64,000 bases of DNA from assembly GCF_003668995.1 (NCBI RefSeq), contig NZ_CP033068.1, positions 496,001 to 560,000 of the forward strand, read 5' to 3'. Origin of the DNA: Flavobacterium sp. 140616W15 (GTDB taxonomy: Bacteria; Bacteroidota; Bacteroidia; Flavobacteriales; Flavobacteriaceae). Positions within the stretch are counted from its first letter, which is position 1; every line of letters starts with the position of its first letter. Both the position numbers and the translations under genes were made by a program. Below, in pieces: positions 16,823-25,990 of this stretch. A model generated the notes under the pieces. That model was not told where the DNA came from. It ran no database searches and saw only the letters and a list, made by a program, of their open reading frames with translations.

Positions 16823-19177
16823 ATGAATATTGTAAATTACAAAAAACTTCTTCTCGGATTGTCAGTTTTAATGTTGGTTCCTTCCTATAAAGTAAATGCA
16901 CAGGAAAAAACGTATAGACTTAAAGATTTAGTTCAATACGTAGATCCAATGATCGGGACTGCTAAGATGGGGCATACTTATCCAGGTGCTACAGTACCAT
17001 TTGGGAGTGTGCAATTAAGCCCTGAAACCGATACGATCCCTTATGCAACTAATGGTAAGTATAATAAAGATGTTTATAAATATTGCGCAGGATATCAATA
17101 CGAAGACAAAACGATAGTAGGATTTAGTCATACCCATTTTAGTGGAACAGGGCATTCTGATTTAGGCGATTTTTTAATTATGCCAACAACAGGGAAACTA
17201 CAATTAAATCCAGGAACTGCAAGTCGTCCAGAAACAGGATATCGATCAGTATTCTCACATAAAACAGAAAAAGCTGAACCAGCATATTATAGCGTTCTTT
17301 TGGAAGACCATAACATCAAAGCTGAACTAACTGCAACTACAAGAGTTGGGATGCATCAATATACATTTCCAAAGTCAGATCAAGCACATATTATTTTAGA
17401 TCTTACCGCAGGGATATATAACTATGATAAAAAGAATGTGTGGACTTTTGTTCGTGTTGAGAATGACACTTTAATTACAGGATATCGCCAAACAAATGGT
17501 TGGGCTAGAACTCGAACAGTATATTTTGCGATGTCTTTTAGCAAGCCTATTAAGGGATATGGACAGGCTACACCCGAAAAAAGTGTATATAAAGGCTTCT
17601 GGGGAAGATTTGATCAAACCAAAAACTTTCCAGAAATGGCAGGGGCAAACTTAAAATTATTTTTTGATTTTGATACAAATGAAAATGAAAAGATAAAAAT
17701 AAAATTTGCTATTTCACCAGTCAGCACCCAAGGAGCATTGGCTAATATGAAAGCAGAAATTCCAGATTGGGATTTTGAAAGAGTTAAAAAAGAAAGTCAA
17801 GAAGTTTGGAACAAAGAACTGAATAAAATTCAGGTTCAAACAACCAAAAAGGAAGACATGGTTAATTTCTATACAGCAATGTATCATGCTTTCTTAGGTC
17901 CAACAGTATATATGGATACCGACGGGAAGTATAAAGGATTAGATGGTAATATTCATCAGGCAACTACATTCCAGAATTATACAAGTTTTTCATTGTGGGA
18001 TACTTACAGAGCTCTGCATCCGTTATTTAATTTGGTCCAGCCAAAAAGGAATTCAGATATGATTAACTCCATGTTAGCGCATTATGACCAAAGTGTACAT
18101 AAAATGTTGCCAATATGGTCACATTATGGAAATGAAAACTGGTGTATGATTGGGTATCATAGTGTTTCGGTAATTGCAGACGCTATAGTTAAAGGTAATA
18201 CCAATTTTGATGTAGATAAAGCGCTTCTTGCCACTGTAAATACAGCAAAAGTCTCTTATTATGATGGATTAGAGTATTATATGAAAAAAGGATATGTTCC
18301 TGAAGATAAAAATGGATCATCGGTATCTAAAACTTTAGAATATGCTTATGACGATTGGGCAATTGCGCAAGCTGCCAAAAAAATAGGGAAAGAAGATGTT
18401 TACAACGAGTTCTCAAAAAGAGCTCAAAACTATAAAAATGTCTATGATACTAAAACGGGTTTCATGAGACCTAAACTTGATGATGGAACATTCAAGAAAG
18501 AGTTTGATCCTTTAGATACACACGGACAAGGATTCATAGAGGGGAATTCTTGGAATTACAGTTTGTATGTTCCACAAGATCCTACAGAGATGATAAAAAT
18601 GATGAATGGAAAAGACGCTTTTACAAGAAGATTAGATTCTCTTTTCTCGATGCATTTACCAGATAAATATTTTGAAAATACAGAGGATATTACGAAAGAA
18701 GGAATAATTGGTAATTATGTGCATGGAAACGAGCCTTCACACCATGTGGTTTATTTGTACAATTGGACAAATTCGCCATGGAAAGCACAAGATAAAATCA
18801 GAATGATTCTTAAAAGAATGTATAAAAATGGCCCTGATGGATTAGGAGGAAACGATGATTTTGGACAAATGAGCGCTTGGTATATTTTTAGCAGTTTAGG
18901 ATTTTATCCTGTTGCACCAGGATCAGAAGATTATAGTTTAGGAAGTCCGTTGGTTGCAAATGCTGTTTTTAATCTTGAAAACGGAAAGACATTTGAAGTT
19001 GCTACAGTAAACCAATCTGATAAAAATGTGTTTGTTAGTAAAGTACTCTTAAACGGAAAATTGCTTACAAGTCCAGTTATAAAACACAGTGATATTGTAA
19101 ACGGAGGAAAGATTACATTTTATATGAGCAGTAAACCAAATAAGAAAATATATCTTGAAAAGGTACTAAGGAACTAA
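16823..19177 (+). CDS. GH92 alpha-mannosidase, exported
   Basis: A 784-residue secreted glycoside hydrolase of family GH92, calcium-dependent exo-alpha-mannosidases that trim mannose from N-glycans and mannans. Signal peptide 1-26 (ends KVNAQ). GH92 signatures run the whole length: VDPMIGTAKMGHTYPGATVPFG near residue 40, CAGYQYEDKTIVGFSHTHFSG near 92, SLWDTYRALHPL near 391, GNEPSHHVVYLYNW near 638 and GNDDFGQMSAWYIFSSLGFYPV near 674. No SusC/D pair or other glycosidase adjoins it, so it seems to be a stand-alone enzyme. Linkage preference (1,2 is the commonest in the family) cannot be read from sequence alone. Confidence 0.95.
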   Translation: MNIVNYKKLLLGLSVLMLVPSYKVNAQEKTYRLKDLVQYVDPMIGTAKMGHTYPGATVPFGSVQLSPETDTIPYATNGKYNKDVYKYCAGYQYEDKTIVGFSHTHFSGTGHSDLGDFLIMPTTGKLQLNPGTASRPETGYRSVFSHKTEKAEPAYYSVLLEDHNIKAELTATTRVGMHQYTFPKSDQAHIILDLTAGIYNYDKKNVWTFVRVENDTLITGYRQTNGWARTRTVYFAMSFSKPIKGYGQATPEKSVYKGFWGRFDQTKNFPEMAGANLKLFFDFDTNENEKIKIKFAISPVSTQGALANMKAEIPDWDFERVKKESQEVWNKELNKIQVQTTKKEDMVNFYTAMYHAFLGPTVYMDTDGKYKGLDGNIHQATTFQNYTSFSLWDTYRALHPLFNLVQPKRNSDMINSMLAHYDQSVHKMLPIWSHYGNENWCMIGYHSVSVIADAIVKGNTNFDVDKALLATVNTAKVSYYDGLEYYMKKGYVPEDKNGSSVSKTLEYAYDDWAIAQAAKKIGKEDVYNEFSKRAQNYKNVYDTKTGFMRPKLDDGTFKKEFDPLDTHGQGFIEGNSWNYSLYVPQDPTEMIKMMNGKDAFTRRLDSLFSMHLPDKYFENTEDITKEGIIGNYVHGNEPSHHVVYLYNWTNSPWKAQDKIRMILKRMYKNGPDGLGGNDDFGQMSAWYIFSSLGFYPVAPGSEDYSLGSPLVANAVFNLENGKTFEVATVNQSDKNVFVSKVLLNGKLLTSPVIKHSDIVNGGKITFYMSSKPNKKIYLEKVLRN

Positions 19178-19713
19178 GTTGCTAAGATTCAAAGATTCAA
19201 AGATTCAAAGGCTCAAAGGCTCAAAGGTTCAAAGGTTCAAAGGTTCAAAGGTTTTGTAGATGGATTTAAAAAGTAATAATCATTTAAATTAATTCAATGT
19301 AGAGCGGGAGTTTTGCGTTGTAATCCTGCAAGGTCTTTTTTTGACCTTGTAGGTATTAAATTGATTAGATTAAGCTTTCGTTTTTTGACAACAGATTGAC
19401 TTCATCTGTTCGGTATTATTCGAGTAGCAGTTTTTTTTGGGATAAAAAGCATTGAGTAAATACTTTATAAGCTCCAGCAGAGCGGTACCTACGTTTGTTT
19501 TCTAATTGCAGAATATGTCACCCCGATGGGACTCTTTAAAAAAAAAACAAACAATTAGAATTCCTAAGGAAATTTGAGCGTAGCACTTAATTTTTCTTAA
19601 TCTCTTAATGGTTCATTTTTATCTTTAATTTAATTGTAATTAAAAATAGAAACATAATGCAGTTTGTAAAAAACTTTGCGAAATTTGCTTTTTAAATAAA
19701 TTGAAAGAGACAT
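19178..19713. repeat. Intergenic region with TCAAAGG tandem repeats and a hairpin
   Basis: A 536-bp gap. At about 19185-19253 there is a run of 8- or 9-base units of the form TTCAAAGG/CTCAAAGG, and near 19327-19355 an inverted repeat (CCTGCAAGGTC around seven T). At 19589-19613 the phrase TTCTTAATCTCTTAATGGT recurs, also found near 3570. No gene is evident; the last 40 bp carry the start region of the next gene. Confidence 0.65.
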
Positions 19714-20157
19714 ATGAAAATAAATCCTAAAAACGGAATAGACAAGTTGTTGTTCGGTATGAAACAGAATGATGTTACGGCTATTTATGGCAAACCAGAT
19801 AGAAACTATAAAGACGAAGATGATAATGTAATTTTTGCTTATAATAAGCACAAAATGAGATTGACATTCTATCAGGAAGAAGCTTTAAAGTTGGGTTATG
19901 TTGTGGCATCAAGTCCAGATTTAGAAATTTTTGGGTTTAAAATCATCGGAAGAAAAATTGCTGATGTGAAAAAAGATTTGGCAACTAAAGGAATTACAAA
20001 ATTCACGCAAGAGGAGTTTGATACTTTTGAGAATTACTTTAACGAAGAAAACTGGATAATCTTTCAAACCGAATTTGAAGAAGTAGTAAAATTTGAAATT
20101 GGAGCAATCATTAATGATAAAGATGAGTTTGATTGGAAATTTCCAACTAAAAAATAA
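19714..20157 (+). CDS. Uncharacterised 147-residue cytoplasmic protein
   Basis: I do not recognise the family. There is no signal peptide or membrane helix. Two segments have a similar layout: LLFGMKQNDVTAIYGKPD near residue 11 and IFGFKIIGRKIADVKKDLATKG near 72. The first recalls the G-x-x-xx-dV-xxxxGxP motif of BamE/SmpA-like folds, so the protein may hold two such small alpha/beta modules. It is acidic overall and ends DEFDWKFPTKK. It stands alone with a shared bidirectional terminator downstream. No function is assigned. Confidence 0.7.
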   Translation: MKINPKNGIDKLLFGMKQNDVTAIYGKPDRNYKDEDDNVIFAYNKHKMRLTFYQEEALKLGYVVASSPDLEIFGFKIIGRKIADVKKDLATKGITKFTQEEFDTFENYFNEENWIIFQTEFEEVVKFEIGAIINDKDEFDWKFPTKK

Positions 20158-20172
20158 GAGAAGACAGCGTAT

Positions 20173-20208
20173 AAAAAAACCGATAGTTACAACTATCGGT
20201 TTTTTTTA
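20173..20208. terminator. Bidirectional terminator between convergent genes
   Basis: AAAACCGATAGTT and AACTATCGGTTTT pair around AC, flanked by an A-run on one side and a T-run on the other. It serves the plus-strand gene ending at 20157 and the minus-strand gene ending at 20230. Confidence 0.9.
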
Positions 20209-20229
20209 TGATATATAATTTAAATAAAA

Positions 20230-21441
20230 TTACTGTTTTGGAGTTGGTTGGTCTTTATAGATTTCCAATTCAAAAATAAGCGTTGCATTTGGAGGAATTA
20301 CTCCGCCAGCGCCTCTTTCACCATAAGCAAGTTTTGATGGAAGGAAGAATATTGCTTTTTCGCCATAAGACATAAGATCTAATCCTTCGATAAATCCAGG
20401 AATCATGCCGTCTTTTTTTCCAGCCTGAAATGGGAAAGCTTTGTATCCTCCTTGTGCCGCACGATTTGCTTCATGTTTTCCGTAAGCTTTAGCTACTTCT
20501 TCAAAACTACTGTCAAAAAGAGTTCCGTCTTCAAAATAACCTGCATAATGAAAATAGAAAGTAGAACCTGCTGCTGGTTTTTCTCCAGTTCCTTTTTGAA
20601 CTATTTTATAAGTTAAACCAGATGGAGTAGTAGTTGCAGTAGCTTTTGCAGTATCAAAATATGCTTTTTTAGCTGCAATTACAGTAGCGTATTTTTCTTT
20701 GTAAAGACGTTCTTTTTCAAGAGAAGCAGCTTCTGCTTGTTTGGCTTTTTCAGCATCAAGTATAGCTTGTTTTTTGGCTTCTTCGGCTTTGTTTTCGTAA
20801 TAAGAAGCAAATACTTTAGGTGCATCAAATTTCTTTGCCATAGCTCCTTTACGAGTAATCTTTACAGTAAGCATTACATCATCCTGAAGAATAAGATTAA
20901 CAACACTCATTCCTTCTACAACGTGACCAAATATAGTGTGTTTGTCATTTAACCAAGGTGTATCTTTATGAGTAATAAAGAACTGGCTTCCATTGGTAGT
21001 TGGGCCAGAATTTGCCATAGCAAGGATGCCACCTTTGTCAAATCTAAGGCTAGATACGAACTCATCTTTAAAGGCATATCCAGGACCACCAGAACCGTTT
21101 CCGTCTGGATCACCTCCCTGAATCATAAAGTCATTGATAACTCTGTGAAATTTTAATCCATCAAAAAATGGTTTTCCTTTTAATCTGTCAACAGTTACAT
21201 ACGGATTTGTTCCTTCTGCTAATGATATAAAATTAGCTACAGTAATAGGTGTTTTTATGTATTCAAGCTGTAATACGATATTTCCTTTTTTTGTTGTAAT
21301 TGTAGCAAAAATCCCTTCGTTAACTGAAGGTTTTGTTTCAACTTTTGTAATTGCTGTTTTCTTGCTAGGTACAGGTTTCTTTGTCTGTGCTTGTAGGTTA
21401 AGTACACCCAAGCAAAATAAAAATAGAATTTTTAATTTCAT
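20230..21441 (-). CDS. Exported cyclophilin-FKBP double peptidyl-prolyl isomerase
   Basis: Catalyses cis-trans isomerisation of proline bonds in proteins in the periplasm or at the outer membrane. Signal peptide 1-19 (ends LNLQAQ). A cyclophilin domain (about 42-200) shows FHRVINDFMIQGGDPDGNGSGGPGY and AMANSGPTTNGSQFFIT. A charged coiled coil (about 215-265, rich in Ala, Lys and Glu) leads to an FKBP domain (about 285-398) with FHYAGYFEDGTLFDSS, MIPGFIEGLDLM and YGERGAGGVIPPNATLIFELEI. It is the last gene of the nrnA-gldI operon and is a paralogue of the gene just upstream. Confidence 0.93.
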   Translation of the reverse strand: MKLKILFLFCLGVLNLQAQTKKPVPSKKTAITKVETKPSVNEGIFATITTKKGNIVLQLEYIKTPITVANFISLAEGTNPYVTVDRLKGKPFFDGLKFHRVINDFMIQGGDPDGNGSGGPGYAFKDEFVSSLRFDKGGILAMANSGPTTNGSQFFITHKDTPWLNDKHTIFGHVVEGMSVVNLILQDDVMLTVKITRKGAMAKKFDAPKVFASYYENKAEEAKKQAILDAEKAKQAEAASLEKERLYKEKYATVIAAKKAYFDTAKATATTTPSGLTYKIVQKGTGEKPAAGSTFYFHYAGYFEDGTLFDSSFEEVAKAYGKHEANRAAQGGYKAFPFQAGKKDGMIPGFIEGLDLMSYGEKAIFFLPSKLAYGERGAGGVIPPNATLIFELEIYKDQPTPKQ

Positions 21442-21480
21442 CTGATTCTAATTTAAAATCGGTTAATTTTTAATATAAAC

Positions 21481-22575
21481 TTATTGTTGTGGCATTTTGT
21501 CTAACAACTGTACTTCAAATATAATATTTGCATTTGGCGGAATTACTCCTCCGGCACCAGCTTGTCCATAAGCTAAATGTGATGGAATGAAAAGTACAGC
21601 TTTGTCTCCAATAGAAAGTTGTTCGATACCTTCGATAAAACCAGGAATCATACCTTCTTTGCTACCTGCTTGAAATGATATTGGGTTGTATTGTTTAGCT
21701 TCGGCTCTTGCAGGATCAAATTTTCCAAAAGCTTGCGCAACACTTTCGATAGAAGTATCAAATAATGTTCCGTCTTCAAGGAAGCCAGCGTAATTTATAA
21801 ATACTTGTGCTCCAGCAGCAGGTTTTTTACCTTTCGCTTTTTCTGTAATTACAAATTCTAATCCAGAACTAGTTTTTGTTGCTTTTGCTTTTAAATCTGC
21901 ATAGTAAGCTAATTTTTCATCGCGAACTACTTTGAATTTAGATTCAAATTCGCTTTTTTGTTTTGCTTCAGCAGAAAAATAATCATGAAATACTTTTATA
22001 GCGTCAAATTTCTTAGCAGCTGCACCATTTCTTATAATCGTTACTTTCTTGATATAATCATCTTGTTTAATCTGATTAACAACTTCCATTCCTTTGTCTA
22101 CAACATGACCAAAAATAGTGTGTTTGCCTTCTAACCAAGGAGTTTCAACATGAGTAATAAAAAATTGACTGCTATTTGTAGCTGGTCCGTTGTTGGCCAT
22201 TGCTAGAACTCCACCTTTATCAAATTTTAAGTCGTTAAATTCATCTTTAAATTTATATCCAGTGTCTCCAGAACCAGTTCCTAGTGGATCTCCAGTTTGA
22301 ATCATAAAATCTTCAATAACTCTATGAAATTTTAATCCGTCAAAAAAAGGTTTCTTTTTTAATTCTGGATTGGTAACAAACTCATTCTTACCTTCTGCAA
22401 GCGTTACAAAGTTGGCTACAGTTATAGGTGCTTTTTGATAATTTAATTCAACAATGATATTTCCTTTGTTGGTTTCAATATCTGCATATAAACCATCAGG
22501 TAAATTGCTATGTTCATCTTTACAAGAATAAAGTGTAGTAATCGCAAGTAATAATAATATGAGGCTTTTTTTCAT
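21481..22575 (-). CDS. Lipoprotein cyclophilin-FKBP double peptidyl-prolyl isomerase
   Basis: A 364-residue paralogue of the downstream gene, but a lipoprotein: lipobox TLYSC (Cys18), followed by KDE, which fits the K-(D/E)2 lipoprotein export signal known from Bacteroidota and hints at the cell surface. Cyclophilin domain about 30-185 (FHRVIEDFMIQTGDPLGTGSGDTGY, AMANNGPATNSSQFFIT), a charged linker, and FKBP domain about 260-360 (INYAGFLEDGTLFDTS, YGQAGAGGVIPPNANIIFEV). It is 25 nt after gldI. The tandem pair probably arose by duplication and serves folding of exported or gliding-related proteins, though that role is inferred from the neighbourhood. Confidence 0.93.
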   Translation of the reverse strand: MKKSLILLLLAITTLYSCKDEHSNLPDGLYADIETNKGNIIVELNYQKAPITVANFVTLAEGKNEFVTNPELKKKPFFDGLKFHRVIEDFMIQTGDPLGTGSGDTGYKFKDEFNDLKFDKGGVLAMANNGPATNSSQFFITHVETPWLEGKHTIFGHVVDKGMEVVNQIKQDDYIKKVTIIRNGAAAKKFDAIKVFHDYFSAEAKQKSEFESKFKVVRDEKLAYYADLKAKATKTSSGLEFVITEKAKGKKPAAGAQVFINYAGFLEDGTLFDTSIESVAQAFGKFDPARAEAKQYNPISFQAGSKEGMIPGFIEGIEQLSIGDKAVLFIPSHLAYGQAGAGGVIPPNANIIFEVQLLDKMPQQ

Positions 22576-22600
22576 TTTTAAAATATTAATTGTTTTTTTA

Positions 22601-23242
22601 TTAATTTAATGAGTCTTTCTTTATTGCAGGCGTTGTTGTAGGTTTAGGTGCTTCGGTTTTTGTAGATCTTGCTTCCATTTGTTTTCTGTAGGCAGTTTCT
22701 GGAACAAAATTGTGTAAAGTAACGGTGCAGATTAATGGCTGATTAATTCCAATTCGTTTTTCATCGCCATGATAGCCATAAGCCATATGAGATGGAAATA
22801 AGAAATTTACAGTTTCGTTTTTGTGCATTAATTTGATACCATCACGTAATCCCATCATTATTTCTTGTTTATCTACAAAATAAGTTTGAGGTCTTAGCTC
22901 CATTTCGCTATAAATGATGTTTCCTTTTAGGTCTTTTATTTCATAGTCAAAAAAAGCAACATCTCCCTTTTTTGGAGTTATTGTGTCTGTAGTATTTTGG
23001 TTTTCATAAGCGTACCAATATCCTTTTGCAGAAGCGATGTATTTTATTTTAGGGTTGCTTTTGATAACAGCCTTAATTTGTTGTTCTTCGGTAGCTACAA
23101 GTTTTTTATTTCGTTCAATAGATTTTTTCATGAATGTACCCGAAGAAATAGAAACTGGTCTTCTGGCATCTTCATGTTGTTTACAGCTCGAAACTAAAAC
23201 GGCTAGAACAATAGCTGAAGCAAATATTTTGGTATAGTTCAT
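22601..23242 (-). CDS. gldI: Gliding-motility FKBP-type isomerase GldI
   Basis: A 213-residue lipoprotein (lipobox LVSSC, Cys20) with a single FKBP-like domain (about 85-185): GDVAFFDYEIKDLKGNIIYSE, IMMGLRDGIKLMHKNETVNFLFPSHMAYGYHGD. GldI is required for gliding motility in Flavobacterium, presumably by folding envelope components of the gliding/type IX secretion machinery. The length, the position next to nrnA and the divergent FKBP core match GldI. It is 5 nt after nrnA and 25 nt before the next isomerase, so translation is probably coupled. The C-terminal tail is rich in Lys, Thr and Pro. Confidence 0.9.
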   Translation of the reverse strand: MNYTKIFASAIVLAVLVSSCKQHEDARRPVSISSGTFMKKSIERNKKLVATEEQQIKAVIKSNPKIKYIASAKGYWYAYENQNTTDTITPKKGDVAFFDYEIKDLKGNIIYSEMELRPQTYFVDKQEIMMGLRDGIKLMHKNETVNFLFPSHMAYGYHGDEKRIGINQPLICTVTLHNFVPETAYRKQMEARSTKTEAPKPTTTPAIKKDSLN

Positions 23243-23247
23243 GGTTG

Positions 23248-24252
23248 TTATATTTTTAGTTTGGTTACTAAGTCTTCAAATTTTTTCAGAGTTTCTTCCA
23301 TTGAGTCAAGTGATTTTCCTCCTGCAGCATTGCTGTGGCCTCCACCATTAAAATGAGCTCTAGCAAATTCATTTACATCGAAACCACCTTGCGAACGGAA
23401 AGAAATTTTGATTATTTTCTCATCTTTATTTTCAATAAATATAGCTGTAAAAACAATGCCTTTCATGCTTAGTCCGTAATTTACGATTCCTTCAGTGTCG
23501 CCTTTTACATAATTAAACTCATCTAATTCGGCTTGAGTTAATGACATATATGAAGTTTTGTGCTCAGCTAAAATCTTCATATTTTGCAATGCTCTTCCAA
23601 GTAATTGTAAGCGACTGTATGAACTATTGTCAAAAAGTAAAATTGGAATTTGAGTGTTTTCAACACCTAAATCAATAAGTTCAGCAATAATACGGTGCGT
23701 GTTTCCCGTTGTTCCAGGAAAACGGAAAGAACCAGAATCAGTTAATATTCCTGTATAGATGCAAGTTGCAATAGTTTTATCTAAATCTTCTTTTTTGTCT
23801 AAAAATGAAATGAAATTATAAACCATCTCGCAAGTAGATCCAAACGAAGTATCAGAATACATATAAGCTGCATAATCATCCGGTTTTTGATGATGATCAA
23901 TCATGATAAACGGAGCTTTTAGCTTTGCTAAAGTATGCTCCATTTCTCCAGTGCGGTGAAAAGCATTAAAATCTAGTGTGAATACAATCTCGGCTTCTTC
24001 TAGAATTTTAGTACAATTATCGATATCTTTTTCGAATATTTTTACAGTTTCAGAACCTGGTAACCATGCAAGGAAATCAGGAAAATCATTTGGAGCAATT
24101 ACAACAGGCTCATGGTTATTTTTTAATAAAAAGTGGTATAAAGCTAAGGTTGAACCCATAGCATCCCCATCGGGACCTCGGTGTGGAATTATGGCAATCT
24201 TTTTTGGAGTTGCTAATAACAACTTTATGGCTTGAATGTCTTGTATTTTCAT
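23248..24252 (-). CDS. nrnA: DHH/DHHA1 phosphoesterase, NrnA-like
   Basis: A 334-residue cytoplasmic phosphoesterase with the DHH active site: HRGPDGDAMGSTLALYHFL near residue 24, FTLDFNAFHRTGEM near 92, MIDHHQKPDDYAAY near 117 and GILTDSGSFRFPG near 167, followed by the DHHA1 end motif GGGHSNAAGG near 305. NrnA-type enzymes degrade nanoRNA and dephosphorylate pAp, while close relatives act on cyclic dinucleotides, so the substrate is not certain. It is first in an operon with gldI and two isomerases. Its -7 box lies only 5 nt before the ATG. Confidence 0.88.
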   Translation of the reverse strand: MKIQDIQAIKLLLATPKKIAIIPHRGPDGDAMGSTLALYHFLLKNNHEPVVIAPNDFPDFLAWLPGSETVKIFEKDIDNCTKILEEAEIVFTLDFNAFHRTGEMEHTLAKLKAPFIMIDHHQKPDDYAAYMYSDTSFGSTCEMVYNFISFLDKKEDLDKTIATCIYTGILTDSGSFRFPGTTGNTHRIIAELIDLGVENTQIPILLFDNSSYSRLQLLGRALQNMKILAEHKTSYMSLTQAELDEFNYVKGDTEGIVNYGLSMKGIVFTAIFIENKDEKIIKISFRSQGGFDVNEFARAHFNGGGHSNAAGGKSLDSMEETLKKFEDLVTKLKI

Positions 24253-24257
24253 GTGTG

Positions 24258-24265
24258 CGAATTTA
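24258..24265 (-). promoter_or_regulatory. -7 promoter box of nrnA-gldI operon, next to the start codon
   Basis: The minus strand reads TAAATTCG, one mismatch from TAnnTTTG, then CACAC and the ATG at 24252. If used, the mRNA would have almost no leader. Confidence 0.4.
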
Positions 24266-24433
24266 CATTTTTTTACTGTAAACCTGAAAACATTTTAGAC
24301 ATTAACATGCTTTTATAAGATTATAAGAAATCACTTTTTCTCTTTTTAAATTTTTGCGTAACTATGGTTTGATTTTTTTATAATTTATATGCTAAGTAAG
24401 ATAAAGTAAACTAATTAGTATAAAATGATTTTA

Positions 24434-25915
24434 TTAATTCTTATTCTTAATTTGTTTTTTAATTATGTCTCCTATTTCTTTTATTTGAGCATCTAGTTTG
24501 GCCATTTCGTTATCATATTTATTTGTGTTTCCATTTATTTTATTGTAACCTAACTCGTACATCTTAACTCTTAATTCACAATATGTTATTATGTTTTTAT
24601 TCTGTATATGTATTCTTTCTGGTAAGTATAATTTATCTAATTTTTTTACTAAAACGATATTTTCATTCCAATAATAAATCCCCCTATCTTTAATCATGTA
24701 TAGAAGTTCATCTTTATCATTTTTGTTGTAAATACCATATGCTTCCAAGGCCATTTTCTCCATATTAGTAAATTCTTGCATTCCAGTTTCATACTCAATT
24801 ATTTCATAAATATAAGTTTTTGACTTTTTGAGATAAATAAATGAAACTATAATAATTACTGTTGCAATTGAAGAAATACATATTAAACCAATCTGTTTTT
24901 TTTTATTTGTTATAGTAAGTATAATTCCAAATAAGATTCCGGCACAAAAACCTCCAACATGTGCAGCATCATCAACTATTTTGCTAGAACCAAAAAAATT
25001 AGAAATAAGTAAGAGACCAATTATTAACAGTACATGGGGTTTTATTTTGTTGTTTAATACACCTGACAAAACTGTAACTAACAATATTCCATACATGCCA
25101 AAAACAGCTCCAGATGCACCAGCAGATACCATATCTACATTCCAGTATAAACTAGCTAAGCTGGCTATTATACCACTAAAAAGATAAGTAACAATAGTAC
25201 CCCATTTTTTTAAGTAAGATTCTAAAAGTAAACCAGCATATGCCAATGCAACACAGTTTGATAATAAATGAAAAATTCCAAGATGTATAAAACAAGAAGT
25301 AAGTAATCGCCACCAATCATTTTCGGTTGTTAATGGGCCAAAATTTGCACCCCAATCGATTATGTCATGAGTTTCTGGTAAAAACATGTTGGTTCCAGAA
25401 AAACACATGATTAGAAAAATAAGAATATTTAAATTAATCAGAATGGGAGTAATGAAATAATTTTTTACAGGAATAAATATAGAAAGGATAGAATAAAAAT
25501 GAGTAATACTAGCGTGATGTACTTCTTCTTGAGAGATATTTGTTTGCTCTATTTTAATGTACTCTTCGGGTGAAATTTCTTCTAAATCTTGATTTGATTT
25601 TTCTATTATAATTTCATAAAATAAATCTAGAAAAGCCTCTACGTTACGTTTGTTTTTGCCACGGTCATAAGGTTGATTTCCATTGCTGGAGCTATTTATG
25701 TATATAGCATCATCTTTAAAACCTACAAAAATATTTTCATCCCAGGTGTTTTTAGTATTTGTGGTTCTTGCTATTAATTGATTTTCGCTTACTTCGACTA
25801 AAATCCAATTTAGTTTTTTAGAGATTTTAATTGCAATAGCGATAAATTGTGAACGGGATAAATTAGTAATAAGAGGTGTATATTGGTGATATGATGCGGG
25901 TAGTCCAAAAGCCAT
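24434..25915 (-). CDS. Rhomboid-family intramembrane serine protease
   Basis: A 493-residue inner-membrane protease that cleaves substrates within the membrane. The rhomboid core (about 150-345) has all expected parts: WWRLLTSCFIHLGIFHLLSN (residues 201-220, the HxxxHxxxN loop), SAGASGAVFG with catalytic Ser268, and DDAAHVGG with catalytic His319. There is a cytosolic N-terminal domain of about 150 residues and a final membrane helix followed by a charged C-terminal domain of about 110 residues that I do not recognise. Both ends are longer than in simple GlpG-type enzymes. The substrate is unknown. It appears monocistronic. Confidence 0.93.
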   Translation of the reverse strand: MAFGLPASYHQYTPLITNLSRSQFIAIAIKISKKLNWILVEVSENQLIARTTNTKNTWDENIFVGFKDDAIYINSSSNGNQPYDRGKNKRNVEAFLDLFYEIIIEKSNQDLEEISPEEYIKIEQTNISQEEVHHASITHFYSILSIFIPVKNYFITPILINLNILIFLIMCFSGTNMFLPETHDIIDWGANFGPLTTENDWWRLLTSCFIHLGIFHLLSNCVALAYAGLLLESYLKKWGTIVTYLFSGIIASLASLYWNVDMVSAGASGAVFGMYGILLVTVLSGVLNNKIKPHVLLIIGLLLISNFFGSSKIVDDAAHVGGFCAGILFGIILTITNKKKQIGLICISSIATVIIIVSFIYLKKSKTYIYEIIEYETGMQEFTNMEKMALEAYGIYNKNDKDELLYMIKDRGIYYWNENIVLVKKLDKLYLPERIHIQNKNIITYCELRVKMYELGYNKINGNTNKYDNEMAKLDAQIKEIGDIIKKQIKNKN

Positions 25916-25990
25916 TTTATTAGAATTTATCAGTTACGGTTAAAGGAACAATACTACAAAAAATCTCTTAAAGAGAATTGATTGTTGTGA

